Shown here in pieces: positions 19,743 through 31,315 of a DNA stretch of 64,000 bases. The stretch comes from an uncultured Methylococcaceae bacterium (GTDB taxonomy: Bacteria; Pseudomonadota; Gammaproteobacteria; Methylococcales; Methylomonadaceae), in the NCBI GenBank assembly GCA_903945375.1, contig CAJAVP010000123.1, forward strand, positions 1 to 64,000. The letters are read 5' to 3'. Both the position numbers and the translations under genes were made by a program. Position 1 is the stretch's first letter. Every line of letters starts with the position of its first letter. Below the pieces are notes generated by a model. That model made no database searches and was not told where the DNA came from. It worked only from the letters and a program-made list of their open reading frames with translations.

Positions 19743-19926
19743 GTAACTACTCACCCCTTTCCAATTTAAAATAGTTAATAAAATAAAAAAGTAAAAATTA
19801 TCTGAAACTTGCAAAAAAGACACTTTTAGCTCAAAACAGCGTTTTTTGCACAATCGTTGAATTCTCTAAATTTTATCTAATTGATTTAATTGAAATTTAA
19901 TTACACGATAGGGGGTGAGTAGTTAC
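19743..19926. mobile_element. MITE, IS66-like ends, 184 bp
   Basis: Perfect 15-bp TIR GTAACTACTCACCCC / GGGGTGAGTAGTTAC; identical 8-bp flanks GAATTTTA at 19735-19742 and 19927-19934; no transposase ORF. Confidence 0.88.
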
Positions 19927-20019
19927 GAATTTTAAATAAATTTTAACTTTCAGTAAGTTATCAAAGTGTAGTAAAATGCAGTTGCTGTTAAGTAATTATA
20001 ACTCAAACCGGAGGTCGTC

Positions 20020-20490
20020 ATGGCTGAAAACGAAAAAATTGATCATGCTCAAGAAATCGTGCAAACAAGCATGTACTATGCGATGGGTTTAGGTATTGTA
20101 CCTATACCTGTTTTTGATTTTGTCGCAGTTACTGTTGTACAGTTAGATATGTTGAGACGCCTTTGTAAACTTTACGAGGTTAAATTCCTAGAAAGCAAAG
20201 GTAAAAATTTAATTGGTGCTTTAGTTGGCGGTGGTTTCTCTTCAACGCTTTCACCAATCTTAGCTAGCTTAGTTAAATTGATTCCTGTTGTTGGTTCGAC
20301 TTTAGGTGCTTTGAGCATGCCGATTCTTGCTGGCTCATCAACTTATGCAGTAGGCAAAGTTTTTATTCAACACTTTGAGTCAGGTGGTACATTCCTTAAC
20401 TTTGATCCAAAAGCGGTTAAAGACTATTACGCGGAACAATTAAAAGAAGGCACTTCAATCGCTTCTAAAGCGAAACCAGCTAACGCTTAA
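20020..20490 (+). CDS. DUF697-family membrane protein
   Basis: YYAMGLGIVPIPVFDFVAVTVVQLDMLRRLCKLYEV...GALSMPILAGSSTYAVGKVFIQHFESGG pattern. Confidence 0.8.
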   Translation: MAENEKIDHAQEIVQTSMYYAMGLGIVPIPVFDFVAVTVVQLDMLRRLCKLYEVKFLESKGKNLIGALVGGGFSSTLSPILASLVKLIPVVGSTLGALSMPILAGSSTYAVGKVFIQHFESGGTFLNFDPKAVKDYYAEQLKEGTSIASKAKPANA

Positions 20491-20507
20491 TTTTTTTGTT
20501 TAAATTG

Positions 20508-20534
20508 CATTGCACGTATTTTATGCGTGCAATG
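20508..20534 (+). terminator. hairpin CATTGCACG/CGTGCAATG followed by TTTT
   Basis: 9-bp perfect stem 18 nt after the DUF697 stop. Confidence 0.65.
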
Positions 20535-20813
20535 TTTTATTTGATCAAAAGAAAGTATCACCTCAATCTTCACCTCTGTATAATTCTGAAAACTTAGTAT
20601 CCTCGCAAGCTTTTTGTGTAATTGTAGTATTATCAATTTCAGTTTAATAGCTTGTAGGTATTCAAATAAAAAAGTAAAGCTTTTTTCCTGAACAGACAAT
20701 CACTAATATAGATTGAAAACGCTGTATTTCATTTGAGAGACTCTTCTCTATCGCAGACATTTCTAGTAACCATTTAGCTCAATACTCCCAGTTAGGTTTG
20801 GGAACTAGCTTAT

Positions 20814-22310
20814 TTATTTTTTCCAGAATTCAGGAATAAATAAAATCACTATTGAAAAAATCTGTATGCGTCCTAGCAACATTGCAAAAGTACAAATACC
20901 AGTCTGAAAATCATTCAATATACTGTAATTACTAGCGGGTCCAACCAAATTAAGTCCAGGCCCAGCATTATTAAAACAGGCAATAATCGCTGTAAATGCG
21001 GTTATAAAATCCAACCCACTAAATAATAAAGTAAAGACTAAAAACACAATACACATAAAATAAAGAAATATAAAACCGGTCACCGAAGTAACAATACTTT
21101 CACTCACCACAGTACGGCCTATTTTTAATGGCTTAACCGCATAGGGATGTATGAATTTAAACATTTCTAGGCGGGCTTGTTTCATTAAAATAATCGTCCG
21201 AATCATGCGAATACCTCCGCCTGTTGAACCGGTAGATACTGAAATGCTACTTAAAAACAACATCCACATCGACGCAAAAATTGGCCACAAATTAAAATCC
21301 TGTGTTGTAAATCCGGATGTTGTTGCCACGGTTACCAAATTAAATGTGGCATGTCGTAAACATGTCCAAAAACTCGGATAGGTATTATTATGCCAAAGCA
21401 CACCTGCAACTAGCACACAACTCCCTAAAACAACGGTCAACATACCTAAAACTTCGACGTCTTTACGATAAGGTGTAAAAGAACGTTTTTTCAATGCCAA
21501 ATAATGAGTAGCGAAATTCATAGCCGAGAGTAATTGAAATATAGTCAATACCATCTCAATGGGCACTGAATTGAAATACCCCACACTTTTGTCATGTGTA
21601 GAAAAGCCTCCTAAACTCATCGCCGCAAAGGCGTGACAAATGGCATCAAACCAATCCATGCCGACTAATCGCAAAGATAATATGCAAACAATCGTAATGA
21701 CCACATAAGCCCCCCATAACGCTTTAGCTACTTGGGTTATACGCGGAGGTAAATCAGATTCTTTAACTGAACCTGGAGACTCCGATTTAAGTAATTGCAT
21801 ACCACCGACTCCCAAAATAGGGAGGACGGCAACAGCAAAAACAATAATACCTATCCCACCAAACCAGGTTAACTCATGCCGCCACAAATTAACTGACATT
21901 GGCAAGTGATCTAAATCACTCAGGACAGTAGCGCCCGTCGTTGTTAATGCCGAGATGACTTCAAAATAAGCATCAATAAATTTAAGTTCGGGTAAACTGA
22001 GTAACAATGGTAAGGTACAAAAAACAGAAGCCAGCGACCAGCACAAGGTGACTAACAAAAAGCCCGCTTGTTGAGAAATTTTCTGCGGCACATCTTTAGT
22101 CACAAAAAATATCAAAAATCCGCATAACAACGTAATGGAAGTTCCCTGAAAAAACGCGAGGGTAGCGCCATCATCATTCGCAAGAGAAGTCAGTAAGCAG
22201 GTGGCCATTAGGGCACTAAAACCCATCGTTACCACACCGAAAACATGAAGAATAGTAGGCAGACTGTTCATAGCTGTCTTTAGAAAGGTCAGGGATTCGA
22301 GGAATTGCAA
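20814..22310 (-). CDS. trkH: Trk potassium uptake membrane protein TrkH
   Basis: Trk/Ktr selectivity-filter-like segments (TTTGATVLSDLD, MSLGGFSTHDKS, VATTSGFTTQDF, FNNAGPGLNLVGP); paired with trkA. Confidence 0.92.
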   Translation of the reverse strand: MQFLESLTFLKTAMNSLPTILHVFGVVTMGFSALMATCLLTSLANDDGATLAFFQGTSITLLCGFLIFFVTKDVPQKISQQAGFLLVTLCWSLASVFCTLPLLLSLPELKFIDAYFEVISALTTTGATVLSDLDHLPMSVNLWRHELTWFGGIGIIVFAVAVLPILGVGGMQLLKSESPGSVKESDLPPRITQVAKALWGAYVVITIVCILSLRLVGMDWFDAICHAFAAMSLGGFSTHDKSVGYFNSVPIEMVLTIFQLLSAMNFATHYLALKKRSFTPYRKDVEVLGMLTVVLGSCVLVAGVLWHNNTYPSFWTCLRHATFNLVTVATTSGFTTQDFNLWPIFASMWMLFLSSISVSTGSTGGGIRMIRTIILMKQARLEMFKFIHPYAVKPLKIGRTVVSESIVTSVTGFIFLYFMCIVFLVFTLLFSGLDFITAFTAIIACFNNAGPGLNLVGPASNYSILNDFQTGICTFAMLLGRIQIFSIVILFIPEFWKK

Positions 22311-22356
22311 ACCAACATGTTATAACTTGATTGGATTGGCATTAAATAAATTATGT

Positions 22357-23718
22357 CTAAATGGGCTGGAAAATTTTTTCAATGTGACTGACCAATTTCT
22401 TATCAATGGCAAACATCACTACATGATCATTTTCCTCAAAAACGGTATCGTGATGAACACAAATCACTTGCTCATTACGAATTAAAGCCCCCATAACGAT
22501 TCCTTCGGGTAAATTGATACTTTTGACCTGACGACCAACAACCGAATTACTGCCTTTGCTTTTATGAGCAATTGCTTCAATGGCTTCGGCCGTACCGCCA
22601 CACAAAGAACTCACCTGCACCACATCACCACGACGTACATGCTTAAGAATACTACCTAAAGTTTCTTGATTCGGTAATACCGCCACATCAATTCCCGTGC
22701 CCGGCAGTAATTTACTGTATGAGAGATGATTCAGTAGACAAATCGTTTTACGAGCCCCCAAACTCTTAGCTAAAGAAGCTGAAATGATATTAACGCCATC
22801 ATTATTGGTAATCGCACAAAACAAATCCATGGTTTCTATCGACTCATTAATCAACAAATTCTCGTCAGCACAATCACCCAATAAAACCGTGCTGTTATGC
22901 ACCTCGCTTGCTATTTTTTTAGCTCGCCGAGCATCTTTTTCGATAATTTTAACTTGATGGTCTTTTTCCAATGCCAAAGCCAAGCGTTTACCGACATGTC
23001 CTCCGCCAGCAATCATAATGCGATTTAACGGCTGCTCTAATTTGTTTAATTCTTTAAGCACATTACGAACTTCAGATTTTGGTGCCACAAAAAAGACTTC
23101 ATCATCGGTTTGAATTTCAGCCTCTCCATTCACTATGATGGGTTTACCCTGTCTAAAAATCGCTGCAACCCGAATTTTTCCATCAACCAAGCGATCTTTT
23201 AGCGTTTTGATTTTTCTTCCCGTCAAAAAGCCGCCGTTAACCACACGAATAGAAAATAAACGCACTAATCCACCCGCAAAATCCGAGATATGCAAAACAC
23301 CGGGATATTCAATTAAGTTGCGAATCGATTGCATAACGACTTGTTCTGGGCTGATAACAAAATCAACCGGAATACCGTTTGGACCAAATAGTTGCGGGTG
23401 TTCTAGATAATCGACAGCCCGGACACGGGCGATAGTTTTAGGACGGCTGTATAAGCTATTAATGATGAGACACGCCAATAAATTAGTTTCGTCGCGATCG
23501 GTTGCGGCAATAACAATATCGGAATTAAGCACATCGGCTTGCTCGAGAACACTGGGATGTGCGGCATTGCCCGTTACCGTGGCAATATCAAAACGCTCTT
23601 TGAGTGCATCTAAAAGTTCAGGTTTAAAATCTACGACAACAATATCGTTTTCTTCACTCGCCAAGGCTTCAGCCACTGACGAACCGGTAACGCCGGCACC
23701 AAGTATGAGTATTTTCAA
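22357..23718 (-). CDS. trkA: Trk system potassium transporter TrkA
   Basis: Two Rossmann TrkA-N domains (MKILILGAGVTGSSVAEAL; IMIAGGGHVGKRLALALE) and TrkA-C domains. Confidence 0.95.
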   Translation of the reverse strand: MKILILGAGVTGSSVAEALASEENDIVVVDFKPELLDALKERFDIATVTGNAAHPSVLEQADVLNSDIVIAATDRDETNLLACLIINSLYSRPKTIARVRAVDYLEHPQLFGPNGIPVDFVISPEQVVMQSIRNLIEYPGVLHISDFAGGLVRLFSIRVVNGGFLTGRKIKTLKDRLVDGKIRVAAIFRQGKPIIVNGEAEIQTDDEVFFVAPKSEVRNVLKELNKLEQPLNRIMIAGGGHVGKRLALALEKDHQVKIIEKDARRAKKIASEVHNSTVLLGDCADENLLINESIETMDLFCAITNNDGVNIISASLAKSLGARKTICLLNHLSYSKLLPGTGIDVAVLPNQETLGSILKHVRRGDVVQVSSLCGGTAEAIEAIAHKSKGSNSVVGRQVKSINLPEGIVMGALIRNEQVICVHHDTVFEENDHVVMFAIDKKLVSHIEKIFQPI

Positions 23719-23904
23719 TCTCTAATCCGTATGACAAAACGCAGCGGCTCAATTTTTTTAAGCTGAAGGTTCGTTAGTTTTAATTATTAGGGAGATGCGC
23801 TTTGCACCCATTGCTTAAAAACTTTGGAAAATTATAACCTAAATCCTGAAAACCCTAAAAACCAAGAAAAAAGAAACCGCCACGCAAAAGGCAGATATAA
23901 GCTA

Positions 23905-26900
23905 TTAGGCTAACAGCAGATAATCACTGGCTGCATTATAAGTCACAGAACTAACACCCGTGAGTTCAATTTGGACGTCATCGACGGCTTTAAATACACC
24001 ATCATTATTCAAATCAAGTTGTATTATCGCACCATTAAATGCTAAGGAATTACTGGCATCTAGGAGCGAGGGAAGTATCTGATTCGTGCTTAAAGACGAT
24101 AAACGGATGCCACCTAGCTGTAATAGATTTTCTAACGCACCGCTAAAATCAATTTTATCGCCTATCCCATTGAGAACCGTATCTATGCCACCGGCTTCTA
24201 AATCGACATTGCCTGCATCCACTCGGTCGATACTGGCATAAACAATTCGGTCAGAATCAAGTCCGCCATCTATCGTATCATTGCCTCTGCCGCCGATTAA
24301 CACATCGCTACCCGAGCCTCCGCTCAAGCTATCATTACCATCCCCGCCATTTAGAATATTACTGCCCATACTACCTGTCAGAGTATCGTTAAACCCACTA
24401 CCAACTAGGTTTTCAATATTGCTCAACGTACTATTGCCACTGGCCGTTCCGGTATTCAAGTTGACAGTCACTCCATTGCTTGCATCCGCATAGGACGCTG
24501 TATCAATTCCTGCACCACCATTCAGTGTATCTTTGCCACCTGCACCTATTAGTGTGTTGTTGCCGGTGCTGCCTATCAATTGGTCTGCGAAATGACTGCC
24601 GGTAAGGTTTTCAAAATGACTAAAGCTATCATTGCCTGCACCACCACTGGCTTTGCCCGTGCCTAGATTAACAATGACACCTGCTTTAGCATTTAGATAG
24701 GACAAGGTGTCAATACCGCCCGCTCCGTCGAGCGTATTGTTGCCGTCTGAACCGGCTAGCGTGTCACCAGAATTACTGCCTATCAGGTTTTCGATATTAG
24801 CCAGGGTATCAATACCCGAACCTCCCGTAGTTTGAGGTGTGGTTTGGCTCAAGCTAATAGTAATGCCGCTACGTGCGCTCAGATAAGACACGGTATCCGT
24901 ACCACCGACACCATCAATAGTATCATCACCCGCTTCGCCGCTTAAAAGGTTATTACCCACATCGCCAATCAGTACATCATTCAAGTTACTGCCGATTAAG
25001 TTTTCGATATGACTCAAACGATCCGCACCCGCACCAGTAGCTATGCCGGTGGCTAGATTAACACTAACACCCTGCAATGACCCCAAATAATTGGCTGTAT
25101 CGTTGCCTAAACCACCGTCCAAGGTATCATCGCCAGTCGCCCCCTTGATGAGGTTATCACCCTCATCTCCAGTTAAAACGTCGTTAAAATTACTACCCGT
25201 CAGATTTTCAAAATTCTTAATAGTATCCGTCCCACCACCGCCCGTTGCTATTTCAACGACCAAATTAGCAATCACATTCGCACTGGCGTTCGCATAACTT
25301 AACGTATCAATACCCTCGCCGCCATTAAGGCTGTTGTTACCGTTATTGCCCGTTAACGTATCGTTAAATGCACTGCCGATAATATTCTCAAAATTCTTAA
25401 TAATATCAATTCCAGCACCGCCGGTTGCTTGAGCAGTCACCACACCGATGTTGATCGTAATTCCTGCACTGGCATCGAAATAATTAACCGTATCGTTACC
25501 TAAACCACCGTCTAAAGTATCATTGCCATTTTGACCATTGATAGTGTTATTGCCACTATCGCCTGTCAGTTGGTCGTTAAAACTACTGCCAATCAGGTTC
25601 TCAAAGTTCACCAGCGTATCCTGACCATCACCGTTGGCTATGCCAGTAGCCAAGTTTGCCGAAATCGCTGCGGGCGCATTGAAATAAGTCAAAGTATCGA
25701 CACCTTCAGCACCATCTAAACTGTCATTGCCCGCTTCACCACTGACGATGTTATTGCCGCTATTACCAATAAGTGTGTCGGCAAAATTACTACCCGTCAG
25801 ATTTTCAAAATTGAGCAAAGTGTCATTACCCGCGCCACCGCTAACCATACCCTCCGACAAATTGACCGTGACTGCCGCTTTAGCGTTGAGATACGATACG
25901 CTATCTATTCCTTCACCACCGTCCAGCACATTGTCGAGTGCATTGCCGTTACTGTTTCCGTCCGTGGCGTTACCTAATAACGTATCGTTAAATGGACTAC
26001 CTGTCAGATTTTCAATATTACTGAGCCCATCATTGCCTGCGCCAAAGGTGTTTTGTTGTCCGATAAGGTTTAAATCAACCCGAACACCGGCCGTTGCACT
26101 TGCATAAGTCGCCGTATCAACACCATTCTCTCCGTTAATCGAATCATCTGCTGCGCCGCCATCGAGGGTATCATCACCATTACCGGCATTGAGATAATCG
26201 TTGCCATTACCACCAAGTAATTGATCATTGCCATCATAACCATTGAGTGAATCGTTACCGTCTTCACCCATTAACACATCATGACCTCCGGCACTATCCC
26301 AACCATCACCATATAGATTATCGTTTCCACCACCACCCAACAGCGTATCATCACCCGCCAAACCGAGTAGATTATTATCTACTTCATTACCTATAAAGCT
26401 ATCGCTGAAACTACTGCCACGTAACTCTTCAATAAATTTAAGGGTGTCTAAACCCGCACTGCCGGTGTTTTGTGGGTTAGCTAACTTCAGATCGACATGG
26501 ACAGCAACTGAAGCCTCTTGATAAGACGCACTATCCCAACCCTCACCGCCATCTAACAAGTCATTACCGGCTCCACCAATTAAATTATCATCTCCTGCAC
26601 CGCTTATCAGCGTGTCATTGCCCTCATTACCATTAAGATTGTCATTGCCATCCCCCGTACTTAAGCTGTCATTGCCCGCTTGGCCGTATAAATCATTATT
26701 ACCTTGACCGCCATCTAAACTGTCTTTGCCATCCCCGCCATCCAGATGGTCGTTACCCGTCCCACCATTTAAACTATCATTTCCTCCGGCGCCATAGAGA
26801 TTATCGTTACCCGCTTCGCCGTAGACGATATCATTACCTTCGGTGCCCCAACTGTCGCCATTTAGCTCATCGTTGCCTGCTCCACCGTATAGCGTATCGT

Positions 26901-27924
26901 TGCCACCGCCACCGGTTAAATTATTTATCCCCGAATCGCCAGTGAGCAAATCGTTATAATTACTGCCAATGATTCCAGCTATATTGAGAAGCGTGTCGAT
27001 GCCATCACCTTGGGTATTTTGTGCGGCTCCCAATAAAGTCAGATCAACTCTCACGCCCGCATTCGCGGCATCATAAAAAGCACTATTCCGACCCTCACCA
27101 CCGTCGATGACATCATCGCCACTGCCGCCATTTAAATTATCATCGCCCACGCCACTTACTAAGCTGTCGTTACCCTCATTACCGTACAAATTATCATAAC
27201 CGTCGCCACCAACTAGGCTGTCATGACCTGCCTGTCCATAGAGCACATCGTCATCATTACCGCCCAACAAACTATCATTACCTTCTTGTCCATAGAGGTA
27301 ATCATTTCCATCGCCAGCATCCAAGGTGTCATCACCGTTACCGCCATCTAATTGATCGTTATCTCGTTCGCCGATCAACGTATCATTGCCATCCCCACCC
27401 GATAAATTGTCAGTGCCCTTGCCGCCCAGCAACGTGTCGGCAAAATCACCGTCGCCACCATACAGTCGATCATTGCCTTCCCCACCTATTAAGCTGTCAT
27501 TGCCTGCGCCGCCGTTAAAATCATTACTGATGTTGTTACCCGTCAATACGTCATTAAATGAGCCACCACTGATATTTTCGATGTTTAACAGCGTGTCATT
27601 ACCCGCACCACCACTGACTAAGTTAGTCATCAAATTGACAATAATGGCAGAACTTGCAGCGTCATAAATCGCTCGATCAATCCCTAAGCCACCATCCAAG
27701 CGATCATCACCTGCGTTACCGTTAAGTACGTCATCATCAGCACCGCCCTCTAAACTATCATTGCCTAAGCCACCAACTAGATTGTCATTACCGTCGCCGC
27801 CCAATAAATTATCGTTGCCACCACTACCATCCAAATAATCGTTACCCGCCAGTCCACTTAACAAATCACTATCAATGCTGCCGATTAAATAATCGTTATT
27901 AGATTTACCTAGATACGTTGCCAT
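23905..27924 (-). CDS. giant RTX (hemolysin-type Ca-binding repeat) protein, probable type I secretion substrate
   Basis: Dozens of GGxGNDxLxG nonapeptides and repeated NFENLxGSxFNDxLTG modules over almost all 1339 aa; short non-repeat C-terminus. Confidence 0.93.
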   Translation of the reverse strand: MATYLGKSNNDYLIGSIDSDLLSGLAGNDYLDGSGGNDNLLGGDGNDNLVGGLGNDSLEGGADDDVLNGNAGDDRLDGGLGIDRAIYDAASSAIIVNLMTNLVSGGAGNDTLLNIENISGGSFNDVLTGNNISNDFNGGAGNDSLIGGEGNDRLYGGDGDFADTLLGGKGTDNLSGGDGNDTLIGERDNDQLDGGNGDDTLDAGDGNDYLYGQEGNDSLLGGNDDDVLYGQAGHDSLVGGDGYDNLYGNEGNDSLVSGVGDDNLNGGSGDDVIDGGEGRNSAFYDAANAGVRVDLTLLGAAQNTQGDGIDTLLNIAGIIGSNYNDLLTGDSGINNLTGGGGNDTLYGGAGNDELNGDSWGTEGNDIVYGEAGNDNLYGAGGNDSLNGGTGNDHLDGGDGKDSLDGGQGNNDLYGQAGNDSLSTGDGNDNLNGNEGNDTLISGAGDDNLIGGAGNDLLDGGEGWDSASYQEASVAVHVDLKLANPQNTGSAGLDTLKFIEELRGSSFSDSFIGNEVDNNLLGLAGDDTLLGGGGNDNLYGDGWDSAGGHDVLMGEDGNDSLNGYDGNDQLLGGNGNDYLNAGNGDDTLDGGAADDSINGENGVDTATYASATAGVRVDLNLIGQQNTFGAGNDGLSNIENLTGSPFNDTLLGNATDGNSNGNALDNVLDGGEGIDSVSYLNAKAAVTVNLSEGMVSGGAGNDTLLNFENLTGSNFADTLIGNSGNNIVSGEAGNDSLDGAEGVDTLTYFNAPAAISANLATGIANGDGQDTLVNFENLIGSSFNDQLTGDSGNNTINGQNGNDTLDGGLGNDTVNYFDASAGITINIGVVTAQATGGAGIDIIKNFENIIGSAFNDTLTGNNGNNSLNGGEGIDTLSYANASANVIANLVVEIATGGGGTDTIKNFENLTGSNFNDVLTGDEGDNLIKGATGDDTLDGGLGNDTANYLGSLQGVSVNLATGIATGAGADRLSHIENLIGSNLNDVLIGDVGNNLLSGEAGDDTIDGVGGTDTVSYLSARSGITISLSQTTPQTTGGSGIDTLANIENLIGSNSGDTLAGSDGNNTLDGAGGIDTLSYLNAKAGVIVNLGTGKASGGAGNDSFSHFENLTGSHFADQLIGSTGNNTLIGAGGKDTLNGGAGIDTASYADASNGVTVNLNTGTASGNSTLSNIENLVGSGFNDTLTGSMGSNILNGGDGNDSLSGGSGSDVLIGGRGNDTIDGGLDSDRIVYASIDRVDAGNVDLEAGGIDTVLNGIGDKIDFSGALENLLQLGGIRLSSLSTNQILPSLLDASNSLAFNGAIIQLDLNNDGVFKAVDDVQIELTGVSSVTYNAASDYLLLA

Positions 27925-28018
27925 GTTTATATTCCTGAATAGGAGTTAATTTATTAAAGCCGAATTTATCGCACATTATGGCGGCACGGCTTCGATTAGA
28001 ACGCTTTACAGGCGGATA

Positions 28019-29380
28019 TTAGTCCGCAATGATTGACGAAATCTCACCAAAACATCGCCCTTCACCAAACAATATTTCAATTCGCTCACCAACTGTCAAT
28101 TCTTGAATATTACGAATGATTTGTCCAGTTACAGGTTTGCTAACAATGGCATAACCGCGCTGAAGTGTCGCTAACGGACTTACCGCCTGTAAAGTTTGAC
28201 CACTTGCGCCCATTTGCTGATTTAATTTCTCCAATTTATGTGTCATCGCTCGCATTAATCGTTGTTGCAAATACTGCGTATGTTTTTGAAAAGAGATAAT
28301 TTGTTCAGCTGGATTATGTTGATTTAGCCTAGCCGTTTGCATTGCCAGCCGACTATGTTTTAACTGTAACCTTTGCAACATGGCTTGATGAAGTCTTAAA
28401 GACAAGCCATTGACGCGTTCAATATTTCTCGACAATTTTGCACCGGGATGTTGCTGTTGCAGGCGTTTTCCCAGCCAATCCAGCGCTTGCTGTTGTTGAT
28501 TTAGCTTTTGCTGCATCAACTGTTGCAATTTTTTTTCCAAATAACAAAATCGCGCCAACCAGTCCTGCGCATCAGGACTAGCGTGTTCGGCTGCGACCGA
28601 CGGCGTAGGCGCTCGTAGGTCAGCCACAAAATCGGCAATAGTAAAATCGGTTTCGTGACCTACTGCACAGATAACGGGGATTTGGCTAGTATAAATCGCC
28701 CGCGCAACGAGTTCTTCATTAAACGCCCACAAATCTTCTAAAGAACCGCCACCACGTCCTAAAATTAGCACATCACAAAGCGGATTAGCGTTGGCTTTAG
28801 CCAGTGCTTGGGCTATCTCGTATTTCGCATTTTCGCCTTGCACGGCAACCGGATAAATAATGACCGAGATACCAGCAAACCGTCTTTTTAAAACACTTAA
28901 AACATCACGAAGAGCCGCTCCCGTTGGCGAGGTAATAATGCCTATTGATTGGGGCAATAAAGGCAACGCTTGTTTATGACGCGCATCAAACAAACCTTCG
29001 GCGGATAACTTTTGCTTTAAGATTTCAAATGCACGGCGCAAAGCCCCCTCACCTGCGGCTTCAATCGCTTCGACAATCAATTGATAATCTCCACGCGGCT
29101 CGTATAAACTCACTTGCGCTTTAACAAGCACTTGATTGCCATTTTCTGGCTTAACACCTTGTCGGCGCTGTTGATTTTTAAACATCGCACAACGCACCTG
29201 GGCATTCGCATCTTTCAACGAGAAATACCAATGCCCCGAGTTGGGCATACTTAAATTAGATATTTCACCTTCAACCCACACGCTTAAAAAATGCTGATTT
29301 AACACAGCATTGCTCATGCGGTTGAGTTGACTTACGGTGATGATAGGTCGAGCGTTCGGCGTGTTATTAAGTGAAGGCAT
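28019..29380 (-). CDS. xseA: exodeoxyribonuclease VII large subunit
   Basis: ITVSQLNRMSNAVL...VWVEGEISNLSMPNSGHWYFSLKD...GRGGGSLEDLWAFNEE. Confidence 0.95.
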   Translation of the reverse strand: MPSLNNTPNARPIITVSQLNRMSNAVLNQHFLSVWVEGEISNLSMPNSGHWYFSLKDANAQVRCAMFKNQQRRQGVKPENGNQVLVKAQVSLYEPRGDYQLIVEAIEAAGEGALRRAFEILKQKLSAEGLFDARHKQALPLLPQSIGIITSPTGAALRDVLSVLKRRFAGISVIIYPVAVQGENAKYEIAQALAKANANPLCDVLILGRGGGSLEDLWAFNEELVARAIYTSQIPVICAVGHETDFTIADFVADLRAPTPSVAAEHASPDAQDWLARFCYLEKKLQQLMQQKLNQQQQALDWLGKRLQQQHPGAKLSRNIERVNGLSLRLHQAMLQRLQLKHSRLAMQTARLNQHNPAEQIISFQKHTQYLQQRLMRAMTHKLEKLNQQMGASGQTLQAVSPLATLQRGYAIVSKPVTGQIIRNIQELTVGERIEILFGEGRCFGEISSIIAD

Positions 29381-29533
29381 GGCTTAAATGAGTTGAGGGC
29401 TGAATGGCTTAGGCTTTACTGGATTTAGCAATTACAGTAGTATGGCAGCGAGTCATATTCCGCAAGTTGTTTTAAGCGCGGACAATCGCTTTAAGAATCC
29501 ATATTAACATTATTAACCCTCTCTGCCGTCATC

Positions 29534-31198
29534 ATGTCTACAAACGAAACCCAACTCCCTGCGAATTTTATCCGTCAAATCATTGCTGATGACCGCGCAA
29601 GCAATAAACACAATGGCAAAGTTGCTACGCGCTTTCCGCCAGAACCCAACGGTTATTTGCACATCGGTCACGCCAAATCCATTTGCCTAAATTTTGGTAC
29701 AGCCCTGGAAAATAATGGCACCTGTAATCTGCGCTTTGATGATACCAATCCTGAGAAAGAAAGCGTTGAATTTATGGAATCTATTCAGCGTGATGTGCAA
29801 TGGTTAGGCTTTACTTGGGATGCTTTATACCATGCGTCAGATTATTTCGAACAGCTCTATGAGTACGCAATACAGTTGATTGAACAAGGACAAGCCTATG
29901 TCGATAGTTTAAGTGCAGAGCAAATCCGCACTTATCGCGGCACGCTGACTGAACCTGGCAAAGAAAGCCCCGACCGAAACCGCTCTATTGCAGAAAATTT
30001 GGAATTATTTAAACGCATGCGAGCCGGTGAATTTGCCGATGGTGAATATGTTTTGCGTGCAAAAATCGACATGACATCGCCCAATATCAATATGCGCGAT
30101 CCAGCTATTTACCGCATTCGCCGCGTACATCATCATCGGACTGGCGAGGCGTGGTGTATTTATCCGATGTACGATTACACGCACTGTATCTCGGATGCCA
30201 TTGAAGGGATTACACATTCATTGTGTACCTTAGAATTTGAAGATCATCGACCGTTATATGATTGGGTGCTGGAGCAATTACAAACCCCGTGTCATCCTCA
30301 ACAAATTGAATTCGCTCGTTTACAATTGGAATACACCATCGTCAGTAAGCGCAAATTAAACCAATTAGTCACCGAAAATCATGTCAGTGGTTGGGATGAT
30401 CCTCGTATGCCGACCCTCGCAGGCTTACGCCGTGCAGGCTTTACGCCTAAAGCCATTCGTGATTTTTGTGAACGTATCGGTATGACTAAACAAAATTCAT
30501 GGATTGAAATGGGCGTATTGGAATACTGCATTCGTGAAGATTTAAACGAAAACGCGCTACGGGCTATGGCTGTTTTGCAACCTTTACGTGTGATTATCAC
30601 AAATTATCCGGACAACCAGATTGAATCACTAGAAATCAGCAATCACCCACAACGCCCGGAATTAGGTAAACGGATAGTGCCCTTTGCTAAAGTAATTTTA
30701 ATTGAACAAGATGATTTTGCAGAAATACCCCCAAAAAAATATAAGCGTCTCATACTAGGTGGTGAAGTACGTTTACGAGGCTCGTATGTGATTAAATGCA
30801 ATGAGGTTATAAAAGATGCCGAGGGTAATATCAGTGAATTGCACTGCACTTATGACCTAGACACCTTAGGAAAAAATCCAGAAGGACGTAAAGTAAGAGG
30901 GGTTATTCATTGGGTTTCAGAGCAACATGCTCATGCGGCTGAAGTGCGCTTATATAGCCGTTTATTTAGCGTACCGCAACCTGATAATGAAGCTAATTTT
31001 TTAAATGCGTTAAGTCGCGATTCACTTGAGGTGCTAGCTGATTGCCGTGTCGAAGCAAGTTTATCTAACGCGAATATAGATCACCGCTATCAATTTGAAC
31101 GAACCGGTTATTTCTGTTTAGACGCCATAGATAGTATCAATGGCAAATTAGTATTTAATCGTACCGTTACACTGAGGGACGGTTGGGTAAAAGATTAA
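29534..31198 (+). CDS. glnS: glutaminyl-tRNA synthetase
   Basis: [38 protein letters not shown]. Confidence 0.96.
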   Translation: MSTNETQLPANFIRQIIADDRASNKHNGKVATRFPPEPNGYLHIGHAKSICLNFGTALENNGTCNLRFDDTNPEKESVEFMESIQRDVQWLGFTWDALYHASDYFEQLYEYAIQLIEQGQAYVDSLSAEQIRTYRGTLTEPGKESPDRNRSIAENLELFKRMRAGEFADGEYVLRAKIDMTSPNINMRDPAIYRIRRVHHHRTGEAWCIYPMYDYTHCISDAIEGITHSLCTLEFEDHRPLYDWVLEQLQTPCHPQQIEFARLQLEYTIVSKRKLNQLVTENHVSGWDDPRMPTLAGLRRAGFTPKAIRDFCERIGMTKQNSWIEMGVLEYCIREDLNENALRAMAVLQPLRVIITNYPDNQIESLEISNHPQRPELGKRIVPFAKVILIEQDDFAEIPPKKYKRLILGGEVRLRGSYVIKCNEVIKDAEGNISELHCTYDLDTLGKNPEGRKVRGVIHWVSEQHAHAAEVRLYSRLFSVPQPDNEANFLNALSRDSLEVLADCRVEASLSNANIDHRYQFERTGYFCLDAIDSINGKLVFNRTVTLRDGWVKD

Positions 31199-31238
31199 TT
31201 ATCCGATTAGCAGCCAAAGTACATATTATCGATAACGT

Positions 31239-31281
31239 CTCCCTTCTTACTTGAAACTAACGCATTAAGAAAAGAAGGGAG
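31239..31281. terminator. inverted repeat CTCCCTTCTT...AAGAAGGGAG downstream of glnS
   Basis: 10-bp perfect inverted repeat with 23-nt loop, no clear T-tract. Confidence 0.4.
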
Positions 31282-31315
31282 CTATACCAGCTATTAACTA
31301 ACCCTGTAAATTGCA

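Noticed and set aside
24281-27667. Several plus-strand ORFs (60-126 aa) opposite the RTX gene, rich in Pro/Leu/Ser
   Set aside because: They are the antisense reading of the GGxGND repeats; low complexity and no independent start signals.
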